Positions 33,788 to 42,603 of a DNA stretch of 64,000 nt are shown in pieces; the stretch's first letter is position 1; each line of letters opens with the position of its first letter. Made by a program: the position numbers and the translations under genes. Origin of the DNA: Clostridiales bacterium (GTDB lineage: Bacteria > Bacillota > Clostridia > Oscillospirales > Oscillospiraceae); the NCBI GenBank assembly GCA_004558115.1, contig SFDT01000022.1, forward strand, positions 1 through 64,000. The letters run 5' to 3'. Below the pieces are notes generated by a model, which was given only the letters and a program-made list of their open reading frames with translations, was not told the origin of the DNA and did not search any database.

Positions 33788-34525
33788 TCAGTCGTTGTCC
33801 CAGTTGTGCCAGACGTTCTGCACGTCGTCGCTGTCCTCCAGCATATCGATGAGCTTGTTCATGTTCTTCACGTCGCCCTCGTCGGTGAGCGTGATGTAAT
33901 TCTGCGGCACCATCTCGATGTCGGCGTTGACGAAGCTGTACCCCTTCTCCTCCAGGGCCTTCACCACATCGTTGAAGGCGTCGGGGTCGCAGGTGATCTC
34001 CAGAGCGGGGCCGTCGGCCTCGAAGTCGGCGGCGCCGGACTCCAGGGCGTCCATCATGACAGTGTCCTCGTCCAGCTCGCCGTCCTCGTTGTCGATGACG
34101 ATGACGCCCTTCTTGTCGAAGGACCAGCTGACGCAGCCCTGGGCGCCCATGTTGCCGTTGCACTTGTCGAAGGCGTGGCGGACCTCGGGGGCGGTGCGCT
34201 GGCGGTTGTCAGTCAGGGCCTCAACGATGACGGCCACGCCACCGGGGCCATAGCCCTCGTAAGTAACGGCCTCGTAGTTCTCGGTGCTGCCGGCGCCCAG
34301 CGCCTTGTCGATGGTGCGCTTGATGTTGTCGTTGGGCATGTTCACGGCCTTGGCCTTGGCGATGACGGTGGCCAGACGGGAGTTGTTGTTGGGGTCGCCG
34401 GAGCCGCCGCCTTCCTTGACGGCCACGATGATCTCCTTGGCGATCTTGGTGAACGCGGCGGAGCGCTTGGCGTCCTGCGCGCCCTTGGTCTTCTGAATAT
34501 TATGCCATTTGGAATGTCCGGACAT
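33788..34525 (-). CDS. yebC: YebC/PmpR family regulator / translation factor
   Basis: A 245-residue member of the YebC family, described as a transcriptional regulator and more recently as a factor that eases ribosome stalling. The N-terminus MSGHSKWHNIQ and the GYGPGGVA segment are diagnostic. ATG 34525 follows AAGGAGAG. A hairpin (33754-33777) without a clear T-run follows the stop. Separated from nif3 by 5 bp, so probably cotranscribed. Confidence 0.93.
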   Translation of the reverse strand: MSGHSKWHNIQKTKGAQDAKRSAAFTKIAKEIIVAVKEGGGSGDPNNNSRLATVIAKAKAVNMPNDNIKRTIDKALGAGSTENYEAVTYEGYGPGGVAVIVEALTDNRQRTAPEVRHAFDKCNGNMGAQGCVSWSFDKKGVIVIDNEDGELDEDTVMMDALESGAADFEADGPALEITCDPDAFNDVVKALEEKGYSFVNADIEMVPQNYITLTDEGDVKNMNKLIDMLEDSDDVQNVWHNWDND

Positions 34526-34530
34526 GGTTA

Positions 34531-35319
34531 TTACTCTCCTTCAACATAGTACTGAATGACTTCCTTGTGGGAAGCGGATTTGCTGACGGCCAGTTCCGGG
34601 AACCGGTCCGTTAAATACGTGATGACTTTTTCGCAGACGGGATCCTCCGTGGGGAAGTGGCCCGCGTCGATGAGGTTGATGCCCTTCCCTGCCGCGTCCA
34701 GGAACTGGTGGTAGCTGAGGTCGGCAGTGACGAAGGTGTCGCAGCCGGCGCGGATGGCGTCATCCTCAAACTCTCCGCAGGCGCCGCCGCCCACGGCCAC
34801 CCGGCGGACGGGCTTTCCGGCGTCGGCGTACCGCAGGCCGTTGCAGCCCAGGGCTTGGCACACGAAGCGGACGTAATCCGCCAGGGCCACGCTCTCCGGG
34901 TACTCGCCCACCCGGCCCAGGCCGTTTTCACACAGGGGCCCAGGGTCCACCAGCTCCAGCCGCTGGGCCAGAGCGTCGTTCACCCCTCCCCATGCGATGT
35001 CCAGGTTGGTGTGCATACAGATGGCGGAGACATTGTTCCGCAGCAGCTTCAAAAACAGGTGTCCCTGGAACGTGTCGTCCCGGATGTTCTGCACCGGCGT
35101 CCACCGGCAGTTCATGACGGGGTGATGGGCCACGACCAGCTGGCAGCCGGAGGCGATGGCCTCGTCCGCCACGCCCTCCGTGATGTCCAGGGCCACCAGC
35201 ACCCGCTCCACGGCCTGGTCCGGGTCGCCCAAGAGGTGGCCCACATTGTCCCACTCCATGGCGGCCTCGCCGGGGGCCAGCTCAAAGAGGGCCTGTTCAA
35301 TTTCCCGTACAGTTGGCAT
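34531..35319 (-). CDS. Nif3-like dinuclear metal-centre protein
   Basis: A 262-residue NIF3/YqfO family protein forming hexamers with a two-metal site. Probable metal ligands are in VVAHHPV, HTNLDIAWGGVNDAL and DAGHFPTE. The biochemical role is unresolved, possibly a GTP cyclohydrolase-like hydrolase. ATG 35319 follows GAGGAG. It overlaps the end of trmK by 23 bp, the usual Firmicutes pairing. Confidence 0.92.
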   Translation of the reverse strand: MPTVREIEQALFELAPGEAAMEWDNVGHLLGDPDQAVERVLVALDITEGVADEAIASGCQLVVAHHPVMNCRWTPVQNIRDDTFQGHLFLKLLRNNVSAICMHTNLDIAWGGVNDALAQRLELVDPGPLCENGLGRVGEYPESVALADYVRFVCQALGCNGLRYADAGKPVRRVAVGGGACGEFEDDAIRAGCDTFVTADLSYHQFLDAAGKGINLIDAGHFPTEDPVCEKVITYLTDRFPELAVSKSASHKEVIQYYVEGE

Positions 35320-35992
35320 GACGCCACTCCTCTCTCATGTTCATCAGCTGGGTGAGGATGTCCCGCAGGCCATCCGCCTTCTCCCGGTCCGCCGGGCTGG
35401 AGGAGCGGTTCAGCCCCGCCACGGCGCTTTGGAAGCGCAGGATCGCCTGGATGAGATACCGGTCTCCCAGGGGGTCACGGCGCAGCTTCGCGCCGCCGTA
35501 CAGCTCCCCTGCTGTCAGCTCCATCTGACCGGCGGTGACCTCCATGACAGGCAGATAGCTGCCCCGCTCACAGGTCAGCGCCTCCCGCAGGATGGTATAT
35601 CCGTTCTCCGCCAGAAAGCGCCGCAGCGCCGAGTCCCGGCTCATGGGCTGGAGCAGCAGCGTATGGGCGCCGTCCTTCGTCCAGGGGGCGGCCGCCAGGA
35701 TGGCGGCGATATTCTCTCCGCCCATGCCGGCGATGATGACGGTGTCCGCCTCCTCCGGCCCGATGCCGCTCAGACCGTCGCACAGGCGGCAGTCCACGCT
35801 TTCGGCACCGTGGCGGCGGCAGGTCTCCCGGGCCCGCTGGAGGGGTCCCTTCCGCAGGTCGCTGGCAATGGCAGAGCTCACGCGCCCGTGGAGCACCAGC
35901 CACACAGGCAGGTAGGCGTGATCCGTGCCAACATCAGCGACGCGCGCGCCGGGGCGCACCCAGTCCGCCAGCACCATTTCTCGTTTTGCCAT
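35297..35992 (-). CDS. trmK: tRNA (adenine-22-N1)-methyltransferase TrmK
   Basis: SAM-dependent methyltransferase of A22 in tRNA, 231 residues. Motif I is ADVGTDHAYLP, motif IV region IAGMGGENI, followed by a C-terminal coiled coil. ATG 35992 has GGAGGGACC upstream; the longer frame reads through the palindromic repeat and is not coding. Cotranscribed with nif3. Confidence 0.9.
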   Translation of the reverse strand: MAKREMVLADWVRPGARVADVGTDHAYLPVWLVLHGRVSSAIASDLRKGPLQRARETCRRHGAESVDCRLCDGLSGIGPEEADTVIIAGMGGENIAAILAAAPWTKDGAHTLLLQPMSRDSALRRFLAENGYTILREALTCERGSYLPVMEVTAGQMELTAGELYGGAKLRRDPLGDRYLIQAILRFQSAVAGLNRSSSPADREKADGLRDILTQLMNMREEWRHANCTGN

Positions 35993-36016
35993 AGGTCCCT
36001 CCGGCAGTCGTTGTAA

Positions 36017-36238
36017 GGACGCATACGGGCATTGCCCCGTATGCGTCCCCATGCTGTCAAAATTTTGACAGCATGGGCAAGTTTTTCAGAACTTTTTAAA
36101 GTTCTGAAAATCTTATGATTCAAAACGAAAGACACCCCTCCTGGGTTTCTTTCGTAACTATCTTCCTTCCCGGTCTCTGACGTTTCAACCTTTTTCGACA
36201 AGCTCAGGACGCATACGGGCATTGCCCCGTATGCGTCC
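36017..36238. repeat. Cluster of five hairpins with a duplicated 32-bp repeat
   Basis: Within 222 bp lie: a 13-bp stem repeat (36017-36048); a 30-bp perfect palindrome centred on AAAATTTT (36048-36077); a 13-bp stem with a TT loop (36083-36110); an imperfect 13-bp stem (36125-36155); and a second identical copy of the first 32 bp (36207-36238, GGACGCATACGGG and its complement). No gene is seen between trmK and the DUF1858 gene. Several could act as terminators, but the density suggests a repeat family or structured RNA. Confidence 0.75.
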
Positions 36239-36255
36239 TGCTTGTTGGAAGCGTT

Positions 36256-36462
36256 TTACTGAGCCTTGTTGGCTTCCTCGTTCACCAGGGCCAGCAGCTT
36301 GTCGCAGTCCACGCCGTGGACCATGCAGGCCTCCTCCACGGTCTCGCCCCGGGAAGAGGGGCAGCCCAGGCAGTGCATGCCGATGGACAGGAAGATGGGA
36401 GCGGTGTGGGGAGCGATGTCAAGGATATCACCGATGATGGTGTCTTTGGTAATGGTGATCAT
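36256..36462 (-). CDS. DUF1858 domain protein
   Basis: A 68-residue protein matching the DUF1858 fold: TKDTIIGDILDIAPHTAPIF, then GMHCLGCPSSRGETVEEAC with two cysteines spaced CxxC. Related domains accompany hybrid-cluster and redox proteins; the function is unknown, possibly redox or metal sensing. ATG 36462 follows GGAGGAAC. Confidence 0.85.
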   Translation of the reverse strand: MITITKDTIIGDILDIAPHTAPIFLSIGMHCLGCPSSRGETVEEACMVHGVDCDKLLALVNEEANKAQ

Positions 36463-36620
36463 GGGAATGTTCCTCCAATCTAAAATTCAGCATGGGTATT
36501 ATACTCTATTGTCCGCGTGAATTCAATAGAAAATGCGCGAAATCTTGCTTTTTCACCGGAAGTGTGCAAAAGAAACGGCAGCGGCAGCGGATTTTAGGCA
36601 CAGGCGGCCTTGGATGCGAA

Positions 36621-36656
36621 AAAGGACACCCGCCCTATCCAGGGCAGGTGTCCTTT
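36621..36656 (-). terminator. Terminator downstream of the zinc-ribbon gene
   Basis: AAAGGACACC and GCCCT pair with AGGGC and GGTGTCCTTT with one mismatch. On the minus strand it ends in TCCTTTTTC. Confidence 0.8.
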
Positions 36657-36690
36657 CTGATCGCAATTATAAAAACCGAAGACCGGCTTG

Positions 36691-36972
36691 TTATCTCTGC
36701 TGATCGCGCATCTTGGCGAAGCACTCGCTGCAATAAACGGGACGGTCAGACTTGGGCTCGAAGGGAACCTTCGCCTCGCCGCCGCAGGCAGCGCAAACAG
36801 CGGTGAAGTACTCGCGGGGGCCGCGGGCGGCGTTCTTGCGAGCATCACGGCAGGCCTTGCAGCGCTGGGGCTCGTTCTGGAAGCCGCGCTCAGCGTAGAA
36901 CTCCTGCTCACCGGCGGTGAACACGAACTCCTGGCCGCACTCTTTGCACACTAAAGTCTTGTCTTCGTACAT
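36691..36972 (-). CDS. Zinc-ribbon protein (CxxC_CxxC_SSSS-like)
   Basis: A 93-residue protein with four Cys pairs: CKEC near residue 9, CKAC near 39, CAAC near 62 and CSEC near 83. Starts MYEDKTLVCKECGQEFVFT. This is the probable zinc-ribbon family common in Clostridia, function unknown, perhaps nucleic-acid binding. ATG 36972 follows AGAGAGGG. It lies 38 bp after sigH and could be cotranscribed with it. Confidence 0.85.
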   Translation of the reverse strand: MYEDKTLVCKECGQEFVFTAGEQEFYAERGFQNEPQRCKACRDARKNAARGPREYFTAVCAACGGEAKVPFEPKSDRPVYCSECFAKMRDQQR

Positions 36973-37010
36973 GATTTTACCCTCTCTTTGAAAAGAAAAA
37001 TATATTGCGT

Positions 37011-37652
37011 TCAGCTCTCGCTGAATTCGCCGGAAAGAAGTTGCTGTGCCACCTTGCGGCGGATCCTCTGCACAGCGTTGTCCACGGACTTTGGGGGCTT
37101 GCCTACCGTCTCGGCAATTTCCCTGCATGAAAGACCGTCCAAATAGTACCCCAAAATCTTCGCTTCAAATTCGGACAACTGTTTCCGAACACCAGCCAAA
37201 AGAGCCGCGGTGCGTTCCCGTTCGATCAAAAAGGTCTCGGGGTTTCCCTGCGCCAGATCGCCGGAGCCAGAGGTGTAGGAATTGCTATCAAAGAAGGGTG
37301 TATCCAGAGGAACCGACTGGTTGAGCGGTAGATGCTTATCCCGCGCTGCCGCGCGGAGAACGGAATACAGTCGGCTTCGTATGCAGATCTCTGCGAAAGT
37401 CCGGAAGGAGGCCGCCTTGCCGGCGTCATATTCCCGGACTGCCTTGATGAGGCCCACCATTCCCTCCTGGGTCAGGTCCTCACTGTCGCCGCCGATGAGG
37501 AAAAACGGACGGGCACAGGTGCGCACCAGCCGGTTGTAGCGGGTGACCAGGACCTCCTCCGCCCCCCGGCTGCCCTGGGCAGCCAGCTGGCAGAGCTCCT
37601 CGTCACTGCGCGTCTCCAGAAGTTGGAACGGTTGTTCTTTAACCTTGAACAT
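37011..37652 (-). CDS. sigH: RNA polymerase sigma-H factor
   Basis: Sigma-70 family factor of the transition to stationary phase and sporulation (Spo0H), 213 residues. Region 2 contains FFLIGGDSEDLTQEGMVGLIKAV and region 4 contains LDGLSCREIAETVGKPPKSVDNAVQR, both very close to Bacillus SigH. ATG 37652 has no ribosome site; instead a consensus promoter places the transcript start at the ATG itself. Sequence damage is absent. Confidence 0.95.
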   Translation of the reverse strand: MFKVKEQPFQLLETRSDEELCQLAAQGSRGAEEVLVTRYNRLVRTCARPFFLIGGDSEDLTQEGMVGLIKAVREYDAGKAASFRTFAEICIRSRLYSVLRAAARDKHLPLNQSVPLDTPFFDSNSYTSGSGDLAQGNPETFLIERERTAALLAGVRKQLSEFEAKILGYYLDGLSCREIAETVGKPPKSVDNAVQRIRRKVAQQLLSGEFSES

Positions 37653-37657
37653 ATGTT

Positions 37658-37687
37658 ATTATACCCGTCTATCCCATAAAATGTCAA
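37658..37687 (-). promoter_or_regulatory. Consensus sigma-A promoter of sigH, leaderless
   Basis: Minus strand TTGACA (37682-37687), 18-bp spacer, TATAAT (37658-37663). Only AACAT separates the -10 from the sigH ATG, so the transcript should begin at or within the start codon. Confidence 0.75.
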
Positions 37688-37717
37688 GCAATTTATCAAA
37701 AATCCTGTTTGGAAGCC

Positions 37718-39073
37718 TTAGATTTTTAGTGATTTTATAAAATCCACCAGCCGGCCGGCCACCGCCTGGGCGGTTTCGGTGGTCTTTGCCTCCACCATGA
37801 CCCGGATGAGGGCCTCTGTACCGGAGGCGCGGACCAGTACCCGGCCGCTGCCGCCAAGGGCTTCCTCCTCCTCTTTCACGGCGTCCGCCAGGGCCTGGGA
37901 GGCCATGATCTTCTCCTTCACGCCGCCGCTGTGGGGCACCTCCACGTTCACCAGCACCTGGGGATACACGGCGCAGCAGGAGGCCAGCTCACTGGCCTTT
38001 TGGCCGGAGGCTGCCAGGACCTGCAAAAATTGCAGCGCCGTCACCTCGCCGTCGCCGGTGGTCTCCAGCTCCGTGAAAATGGTGTGGCCGGACTGCTCGC
38101 CGCCGATGCGGTAATCGCACTCCAGCATTTTCTCCAGCACGTTGCGGTCGCCCACAGCGGTGCACACCAGGTTCAGCCCCGCGTTGCGGCAGAATTCATG
38201 AAGGCCCAGATTGCTCATGACGGTGGCCACGATGGTGTTGCCGTTGAGCTTGCCCCGGCGCTTCATGTCCGCGGCGCACACGGCCATGACCTTGTCGCCG
38301 TCGATGGTGGCGCCGGTCTCGTCCACCAGCAGGCAGCGGTCCGCGTCGCCGTCAAAGGCCACGCCGATGTCATAGCCGCCCTTCACCACGGCGTCCGCCA
38401 GGCTCTCCAGATGGGTGGAGCCGCAGCGGCTGTTGATGTTGACGCCGTCGGGGTCCCGGTGAATGAAGTCCGTGCTGGCCTTGAAGCGGCCGAACAGCTC
38501 CGGCGCCGTGGCGCTGGCGGCGCCGTTGGCGCAGTCCACCAGGATGCGCAGCCCCGCCAGGTCGGATTCGATGGTGGAGGCCACAAAGTCGATGTAGTCC
38601 CGCTTCAGCTGCCGCATTCCGTGGTGGCGGCGGCCGATCTCCCCCCGGGTGCGGTGTTTCATGGGAGCGTCGGAAAGGATACGCTCCTCAATGCGGGCCT
38701 CCACGGCGTCGGAGAGCTTGTAGCCCTGGCCGCTGAAGACCTTGATGCCGTTGTGCTCATAGGGATTGTGGCTGGCGGAGATGACGATGCCCGCGTCCGC
38801 CCCCTCCCGGATGGTCAGATAGGCCACGGCGGGGGTGGGAATGGTGCCCACCGGCTTCACATCGCCGCCCATGTCGCAGATGCCCGCCATCAGGGCGGAC
38901 TCCAGCATATCGGAGGACACACGGGTATCCTTGCCGATGAGGACCACGGGACGGCTGCCCTTGTCCTCCATGAGGACGGTGGCCACCGCCTGGCCCACCC
39001 GGTAGGCAAGGTCCGCGGTCAGGTTCTCGCCCACGACGCCGCGGATGCCGTCTGTACCAAATAATTTGCCCAT
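37718..39073 (-). CDS. glmM: Phosphoglucosamine mutase
   Basis: Interconverts glucosamine 6-phosphate and glucosamine 1-phosphate for peptidoglycan precursors. The 451 residues include the phosphoserine loop VISASHNPYEHNG (active Ser near 101), the metal loop DGDADRC and the C-terminal RASGTEALIRVM phosphate loop. ATG 39073 follows AGAAGGGA. Monocistronic by spacing. Confidence 0.96.
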   Translation of the reverse strand: MGKLFGTDGIRGVVGENLTADLAYRVGQAVATVLMEDKGSRPVVLIGKDTRVSSDMLESALMAGICDMGGDVKPVGTIPTPAVAYLTIREGADAGIVISASHNPYEHNGIKVFSGQGYKLSDAVEARIEERILSDAPMKHRTRGEIGRRHHGMRQLKRDYIDFVASTIESDLAGLRILVDCANGAASATAPELFGRFKASTDFIHRDPDGVNINSRCGSTHLESLADAVVKGGYDIGVAFDGDADRCLLVDETGATIDGDKVMAVCAADMKRRGKLNGNTIVATVMSNLGLHEFCRNAGLNLVCTAVGDRNVLEKMLECDYRIGGEQSGHTIFTELETTGDGEVTALQFLQVLAASGQKASELASCCAVYPQVLVNVEVPHSGGVKEKIMASQALADAVKEEEEALGGSGRVLVRASGTEALIRVMVEAKTTETAQAVAGRLVDFIKSLKI

Positions 39074-39125
39074 AGTGATCGGTTCCCTTCTATATATGAT
39101 GAAATGATTCGATATGCGCGGCCCC

Positions 39126-40187
39126 TCACAGCATCAGCTGCTCCATCTCCCCCTCCGGCATGGCGCCGCCGGGGATGGGCCTGTGCAGGTGCTGGTACGC
39201 CTTCTGGGTCACGCACCGGCCCCGGGGCGTCCGAGTCAAAAAGCCCAGCTGCATGAGGTACGGCTCGTACACATCCTCCAGCGTGACGGCTTCCTCGCCG
39301 ATGGTGGCCGCCAGGGTCTCCAGACCCACGGGGCCGCCGTTGTAGTTGTCGATGATGGCGCCCAGCATCCGCCGGTCCACCGGGTCCAGGCCCAGATAGT
39401 CGATCTCCAGGGCGCACAGGGCCTGGTCCGCCACCTCCTTGGTGATGACGCCGTCGGCCTTCACCTGGGCAAAGTCCCGCACCCGGCGCAGCATTCGGTT
39501 GGCGATGCGGGGCGTGCCCCGGCTGCGGCGGGCGATCTCGTAAGCGCCCTCGGGGACGATGTCCACGTTCAAAATGCCGGCGGAGCGGGTCACGATCTTT
39601 GCCAGCTCCTCCGGGGTGTACAGCTCCAGCCGCAGCGTCACGCCGAAGCGGTCCCGCAGGGGCGCGGACAGCTGGCCCGCCCGGGTAGTGGCACCGATGA
39701 GGGTGAACTTAGGCAGGTCCAGCCGGATGGAGTTGGCGGAGGGTCCCTTGCCCACGATGATATCCAGGGCGTAATCCTCCATGGCGGGATACAAAATCTC
39801 CTCCACGGAGCGGTTCAGCCGGTGGATCTCATCCACGAACAGGATGTCGCCCTCGTTCAGGTTCGTCAGCAGCGCCGCCAGGTCGCCGGGCTTTTCGATG
39901 GCCGGGCCGGAGGTGATGCGGATGCCCGCCCCCATCTCCTGGGCGATGATGCCCGCCAGGGTCGTCTTGCCCAGGCCCGGAGGGCCGTGGAGCAGCACGT
40001 GGTCCAGGGCCTCCTCCCGCTTGCGGGCAGCCTCGATGAACACGGCCAGATTGTCCTTGGCCTTCTCCTGGCCGATGTACTCCCGCAGCGTCTTGGGGCG
40101 CAGGGAGCCCTCCTGGGCGTCCTCCTGGAGGAAGGTCTTGGCCACGATAGGCTCCTCGTAAATGTCGTTTCCAAAGTCGATGCTCAA
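39126..40187 (-). CDS. ruvB: Holliday junction branch migration ATPase RuvB
   Basis: AAA+ motor of the RuvAB complex, 353 residues. Walker A is GPPGLGKTT, Walker B is LFVDEIHR, sensor 1 is TTRAG and a C-terminal winged helix has [15 protein letters not shown]. The start is TTG 40187 behind GAAGGAAGTG. It is downstream of ruvA with a small membrane gene in between. Confidence 0.95.
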   Translation of the reverse strand: MSIDFGNDIYEEPIVAKTFLQEDAQEGSLRPKTLREYIGQEKAKDNLAVFIEAARKREEALDHVLLHGPPGLGKTTLAGIIAQEMGAGIRITSGPAIEKPGDLAALLTNLNEGDILFVDEIHRLNRSVEEILYPAMEDYALDIIVGKGPSANSIRLDLPKFTLIGATTRAGQLSAPLRDRFGVTLRLELYTPEELAKIVTRSAGILNVDIVPEGAYEIARRSRGTPRIANRMLRRVRDFAQVKADGVITKEVADQALCALEIDYLGLDPVDRRMLGAIIDNYNGGPVGLETLAATIGEEAVTLEDVYEPYLMQLGFLTRTPRGRCVTQKAYQHLHRPIPGGAMPEGEMEQLML

Positions 40188-40223
40188 TTTGTCACTTCCT
40201 TCGCTCTCCAGGTGCGCGCTCCC

Positions 40224-40451
40224 TCACCGGAAGCAGTTGATGCTGGAGAAGCCCAGCAGGTACACCGCCAGCAGCAGCACCACGAACAACACCGCGTTTT
40301 TCAGCTGGCGCTTCTTTTCCTCCTCCGTCAGGCTGCCGTTTTGCCGCTTTTTCTGCCGCAGGGCCTGATACCGCAGGCCGAACAGGGCGGCGGGCAGGGC
40401 CAGAGCGGCGGCGCACAACGCCAAAATAAATCCTTTGATCGTCTCGCTCAT
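40224..40451 (-). CDS. Small two-helix membrane protein between ruvA and ruvB
   Basis: A 75-residue protein with two transmembrane helices (FILALCAAALALPAALFGL and NAVLFVVLLLAVYLLGFS) joined by a basic loop. ATG 40451 is immediately after the ruvA stop, with only a weak ribosome site, suggesting coupled translation. No known family; the position inside ruvAB is probably just operon context. Confidence 0.7.
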   Translation of the reverse strand: MSETIKGFILALCAAALALPAALFGLRYQALRQKKRQNGSLTEEEKKRQLKNAVLFVVLLLAVYLLGFSSINCFR

Positions 40452-40452
40452 A

Positions 40453-41061
40453 TTATTTCACCATCTTTTTCAGGCTCTGGCGGATGATCTCCTCCAGAGG
40501 CAGATTTTCCACGTCGATGCCCTTCAGGGCGGCGGCGGCCTCCTGGCTGGTATAACCCAGCACCGCCAGGGCGGCGGCGGCCTCCGTGGCCTTGTTGGTC
40601 AGGGCCGCCGGAATGGCGGCGCCCTTGGGACCGGAGAAGTCCAGTCCGCCGGCGGCGCTCTCCTTGGCCATCTTATCCTTCAGCTCCAGGATGATGCGCT
40701 GGGCGATCTTCTTGCCGATGCCCGGCGCGGCGGTGAGGGTCTTTTCATCCCCGGTGATGACGGCCATGGCCAACGTGTCCGGCGTGGCCACGGACAAAAT
40801 GGCCAGCGCCGCCTTGGGTCCCACGCCGGAGACACCGATGAGCAGCTTGAAGCTGTTCAGCTCCGCCTGGGTGGCAAAGCCGTACAGCTCAAACACGCCC
40901 TCTCCCACGTTTAAATATGTATACAGCTTCCCCCGCTGGCCCTTTTTCAAAGCCGCCAGGGTGGTGTTGGTGGTCTTGCAGGCATAGCCCACGCCGCCGC
41001 AGTCCACAACGGCCAAATACGGCAGGATCTCCGCCACGGTACCGTCCAGATAGTAAAACAT
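40453..41061 (-). CDS. ruvA: Holliday junction protein RuvA
   Basis: A 202-residue junction-binding subunit. OB-fold N-terminus MFYYLDGTVAEILP, helix-hairpin-helix motifs GVSGVGPKAALAIL and APGIGKKIAQRI, and a C-terminal UBA-like RuvB-binding domain. ATG 41061 follows GAGGAGG. The order ruvC-ruvA-orf-ruvB is a tight operon. Confidence 0.95.
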   Translation of the reverse strand: MFYYLDGTVAEILPYLAVVDCGGVGYACKTTNTTLAALKKGQRGKLYTYLNVGEGVFELYGFATQAELNSFKLLIGVSGVGPKAALAILSVATPDTLAMAVITGDEKTLTAAPGIGKKIAQRIILELKDKMAKESAAGGLDFSGPKGAAIPAALTNKATEAAAALAVLGYTSQEAAAALKGIDVENLPLEEIIRQSLKKMVK

Positions 41062-41071
41062 CGTGTCCTCC

Positions 41072-41581
41072 TCAGATGGTCTCCCGCACATCCCCGCTCT
41101 GGGGAAGCCGTGAAGTGAAACTCCTTGCATGGCATAGGGCCAGAGCCAGTGCGTCCGCCGCGTCGTCCGGCCGGGGCACGGCTTTCAGCTTCAAAAGCCG
41201 CTTCGTCATGTCCATGACCTGGCGCTTTTCCGCCTTGCCGTAGCCGGTGACGGCCAGCTTCACCTGGCCGGGGGTGTACTCGTACAGGGGCACGCCGCAC
41301 TTCTCGGCGGCGTACAGCAGCACGCCCCGGCCGTGGGCCACGGCGATGCCGGTGGTGATATTGGTATTGAAAAACAGCTCCTCGATGGAGATGACGTCCG
41401 GCTTCAGCTGGCCGATGAGGTCCTCCATGTCCGTGCCGATCTGATACAGCCGCTTGGAAAGGGGCAGGCCCGCCGGCGTGGTGATGGCGCCGTAGGTGAC
41501 CATTTTCACTTGTGCCCGCTCCGCCTCCACCAGGCCGAAGCCAATGGTGGCGTAGCCGGGGTCGATGCCCAAGATGCGCAT
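41072..41581 (-). CDS. ruvC: Holliday junction resolvase RuvC
   Basis: A 169-residue RNase H-fold endonuclease. Catalytic acids are in GIDPGYATIG (Asp7), SIEELFF (Glu) and the C-terminal RPDDAADALALALCH. ATG 41581 follows GGAAGGGGAGCG. First gene of the ruv operon. Confidence 0.95.
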   Translation of the reverse strand: MRILGIDPGYATIGFGLVEAERAQVKMVTYGAITTPAGLPLSKRLYQIGTDMEDLIGQLKPDVISIEELFFNTNITTGIAVAHGRGVLLYAAEKCGVPLYEYTPGQVKLAVTGYGKAEKRQVMDMTKRLLKLKAVPRPDDAADALALALCHARSFTSRLPQSGDVRETI

Positions 41582-41663
41582 GGCGCTCCCCTTCCAGTTT
41601 ATATTCTAAGTCAGTATAGCAAATTTCCGCCTGCGGTGCAACAGATAGTTTTCTTCCGCCAAA

Positions 41664-41696
41664 GGAGCCGGCGGGAGGATCCCCCCCGCCGGCTCC
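41664..41696 (-). terminator. Hairpin downstream of yaaA
   Basis: GGAGCCGGCGGG and CCCGCCGGCTCC, a 12-bp stem with a 9-nt loop, followed by TTT on the minus strand. A weak T-tract makes termination probable rather than certain. Confidence 0.6.
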
Positions 41697-41746
41697 GCCG
41701 CTCTTTCACCATGGTCCTTACCGGCCTCCCCGCATTGCGGCATGGT

Positions 41747-42511
41747 TTACAAAGCAGTCCGCTGCTCTTGCGCTTTGAGAAACACATACGCCGCCGGTGT
41801 GGAATCCGCCGGGGAAAAGCGGTAGCCCAGGCGGTCGAAGTCCCGCAGGTCCTCCGGCGCCTCCGCCCGCCGCTCCGCCAGGAAGCGCACCATCTCCCCC
41901 CGTGCCATCTTGCACAGGGTCCCCTTTTCGATGATCCTGCCGTCTTTCCGCTCCCCGAACACGCAGGTGATCAGCCGCTTTTCCGGCGGCCGGTGCCGGG
42001 AGACGCACAGGCTGTACTCCCTGGACGCCAGGTCCACCACGCAGTCTGTCTCCACCCAAACCGTTTCCGCAATGGAAGTGCCCCAATAGCTATAAAGGTC
42101 TTTCCCTTTACAGGTTAAAAGCCGCGCCTGCATTTCCAGCCGGTAGGGCGTCACCCCGTCGAAGGGCCGCAGGACGCCGTAAAAGCCGGAGAGGATGCGC
42201 AGGTGCTCCTGGACATATTCCAGCTCCTCCTCCGTGAACACGCCGGGGGCCATGTATTGGTACTGGATGCCGTCATAGGCCAGGATGGCGGGGGTCAGGC
42301 CATGGCGCAGGTCCATGCGCTGCAGCCGCTCCGCGTTCATCGCCGCGATGGAGTCATTGCACTTCCAAAGGGCTTTCAGCTCCCCATAGGACATGGAGCG
42401 GAGCTGTTCCGCCAAAACCTCCGCCCGCGGCAGCAGCGCCGACAGGTCCCGGACGGGAAAGCTGTCCGTATCCACACGCATTTTTTTCGCGGGAGAGATG
42501 ATGATGCGCAT
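41747..42511 (-). CDS. yaaA: Peroxide stress protein YaaA
   Basis: A 254-residue YaaA/DUF328 protein. In Escherichia coli it limits free iron and DNA damage under peroxide stress. The N-terminus MRIIISPAKKM and the LYGVLRP-type segment (SGFYGVLRPFDGVTPYRLEM) are conserved. I use ATG 42511, 7 nt after GGAG, rather than ATG 42517, which abuts it. Confidence 0.92.
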   Translation of the reverse strand: MRIIISPAKKMRVDTDSFPVRDLSALLPRAEVLAEQLRSMSYGELKALWKCNDSIAAMNAERLQRMDLRHGLTPAILAYDGIQYQYMAPGVFTEEELEYVQEHLRILSGFYGVLRPFDGVTPYRLEMQARLLTCKGKDLYSYWGTSIAETVWVETDCVVDLASREYSLCVSRHRPPEKRLITCVFGERKDGRIIEKGTLCKMARGEMVRFLAERRAEAPEDLRDFDRLGYRFSPADSTPAAYVFLKAQEQRTAL

Positions 42512-42571
42512 ATCCATTCTCCGTTTCGTCGTTTTTTGCCATTGTAAGCTCCGGGGTCGGAGAAGTCAAGC

Positions 42572-42600
42572 AAAGCGCCGTCCCATCAGGGCGGCGCTTT
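42572..42600 (-). terminator. Terminator of the sigma/anti-sigma operon
   Basis: AAAGCGCC and GGCGCTTT with an inner CCC/GGG pairing and an ATCA loop, just past the anti-sigma stop. Confidence 0.7.
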
Positions 42601-42603
42601 ACG

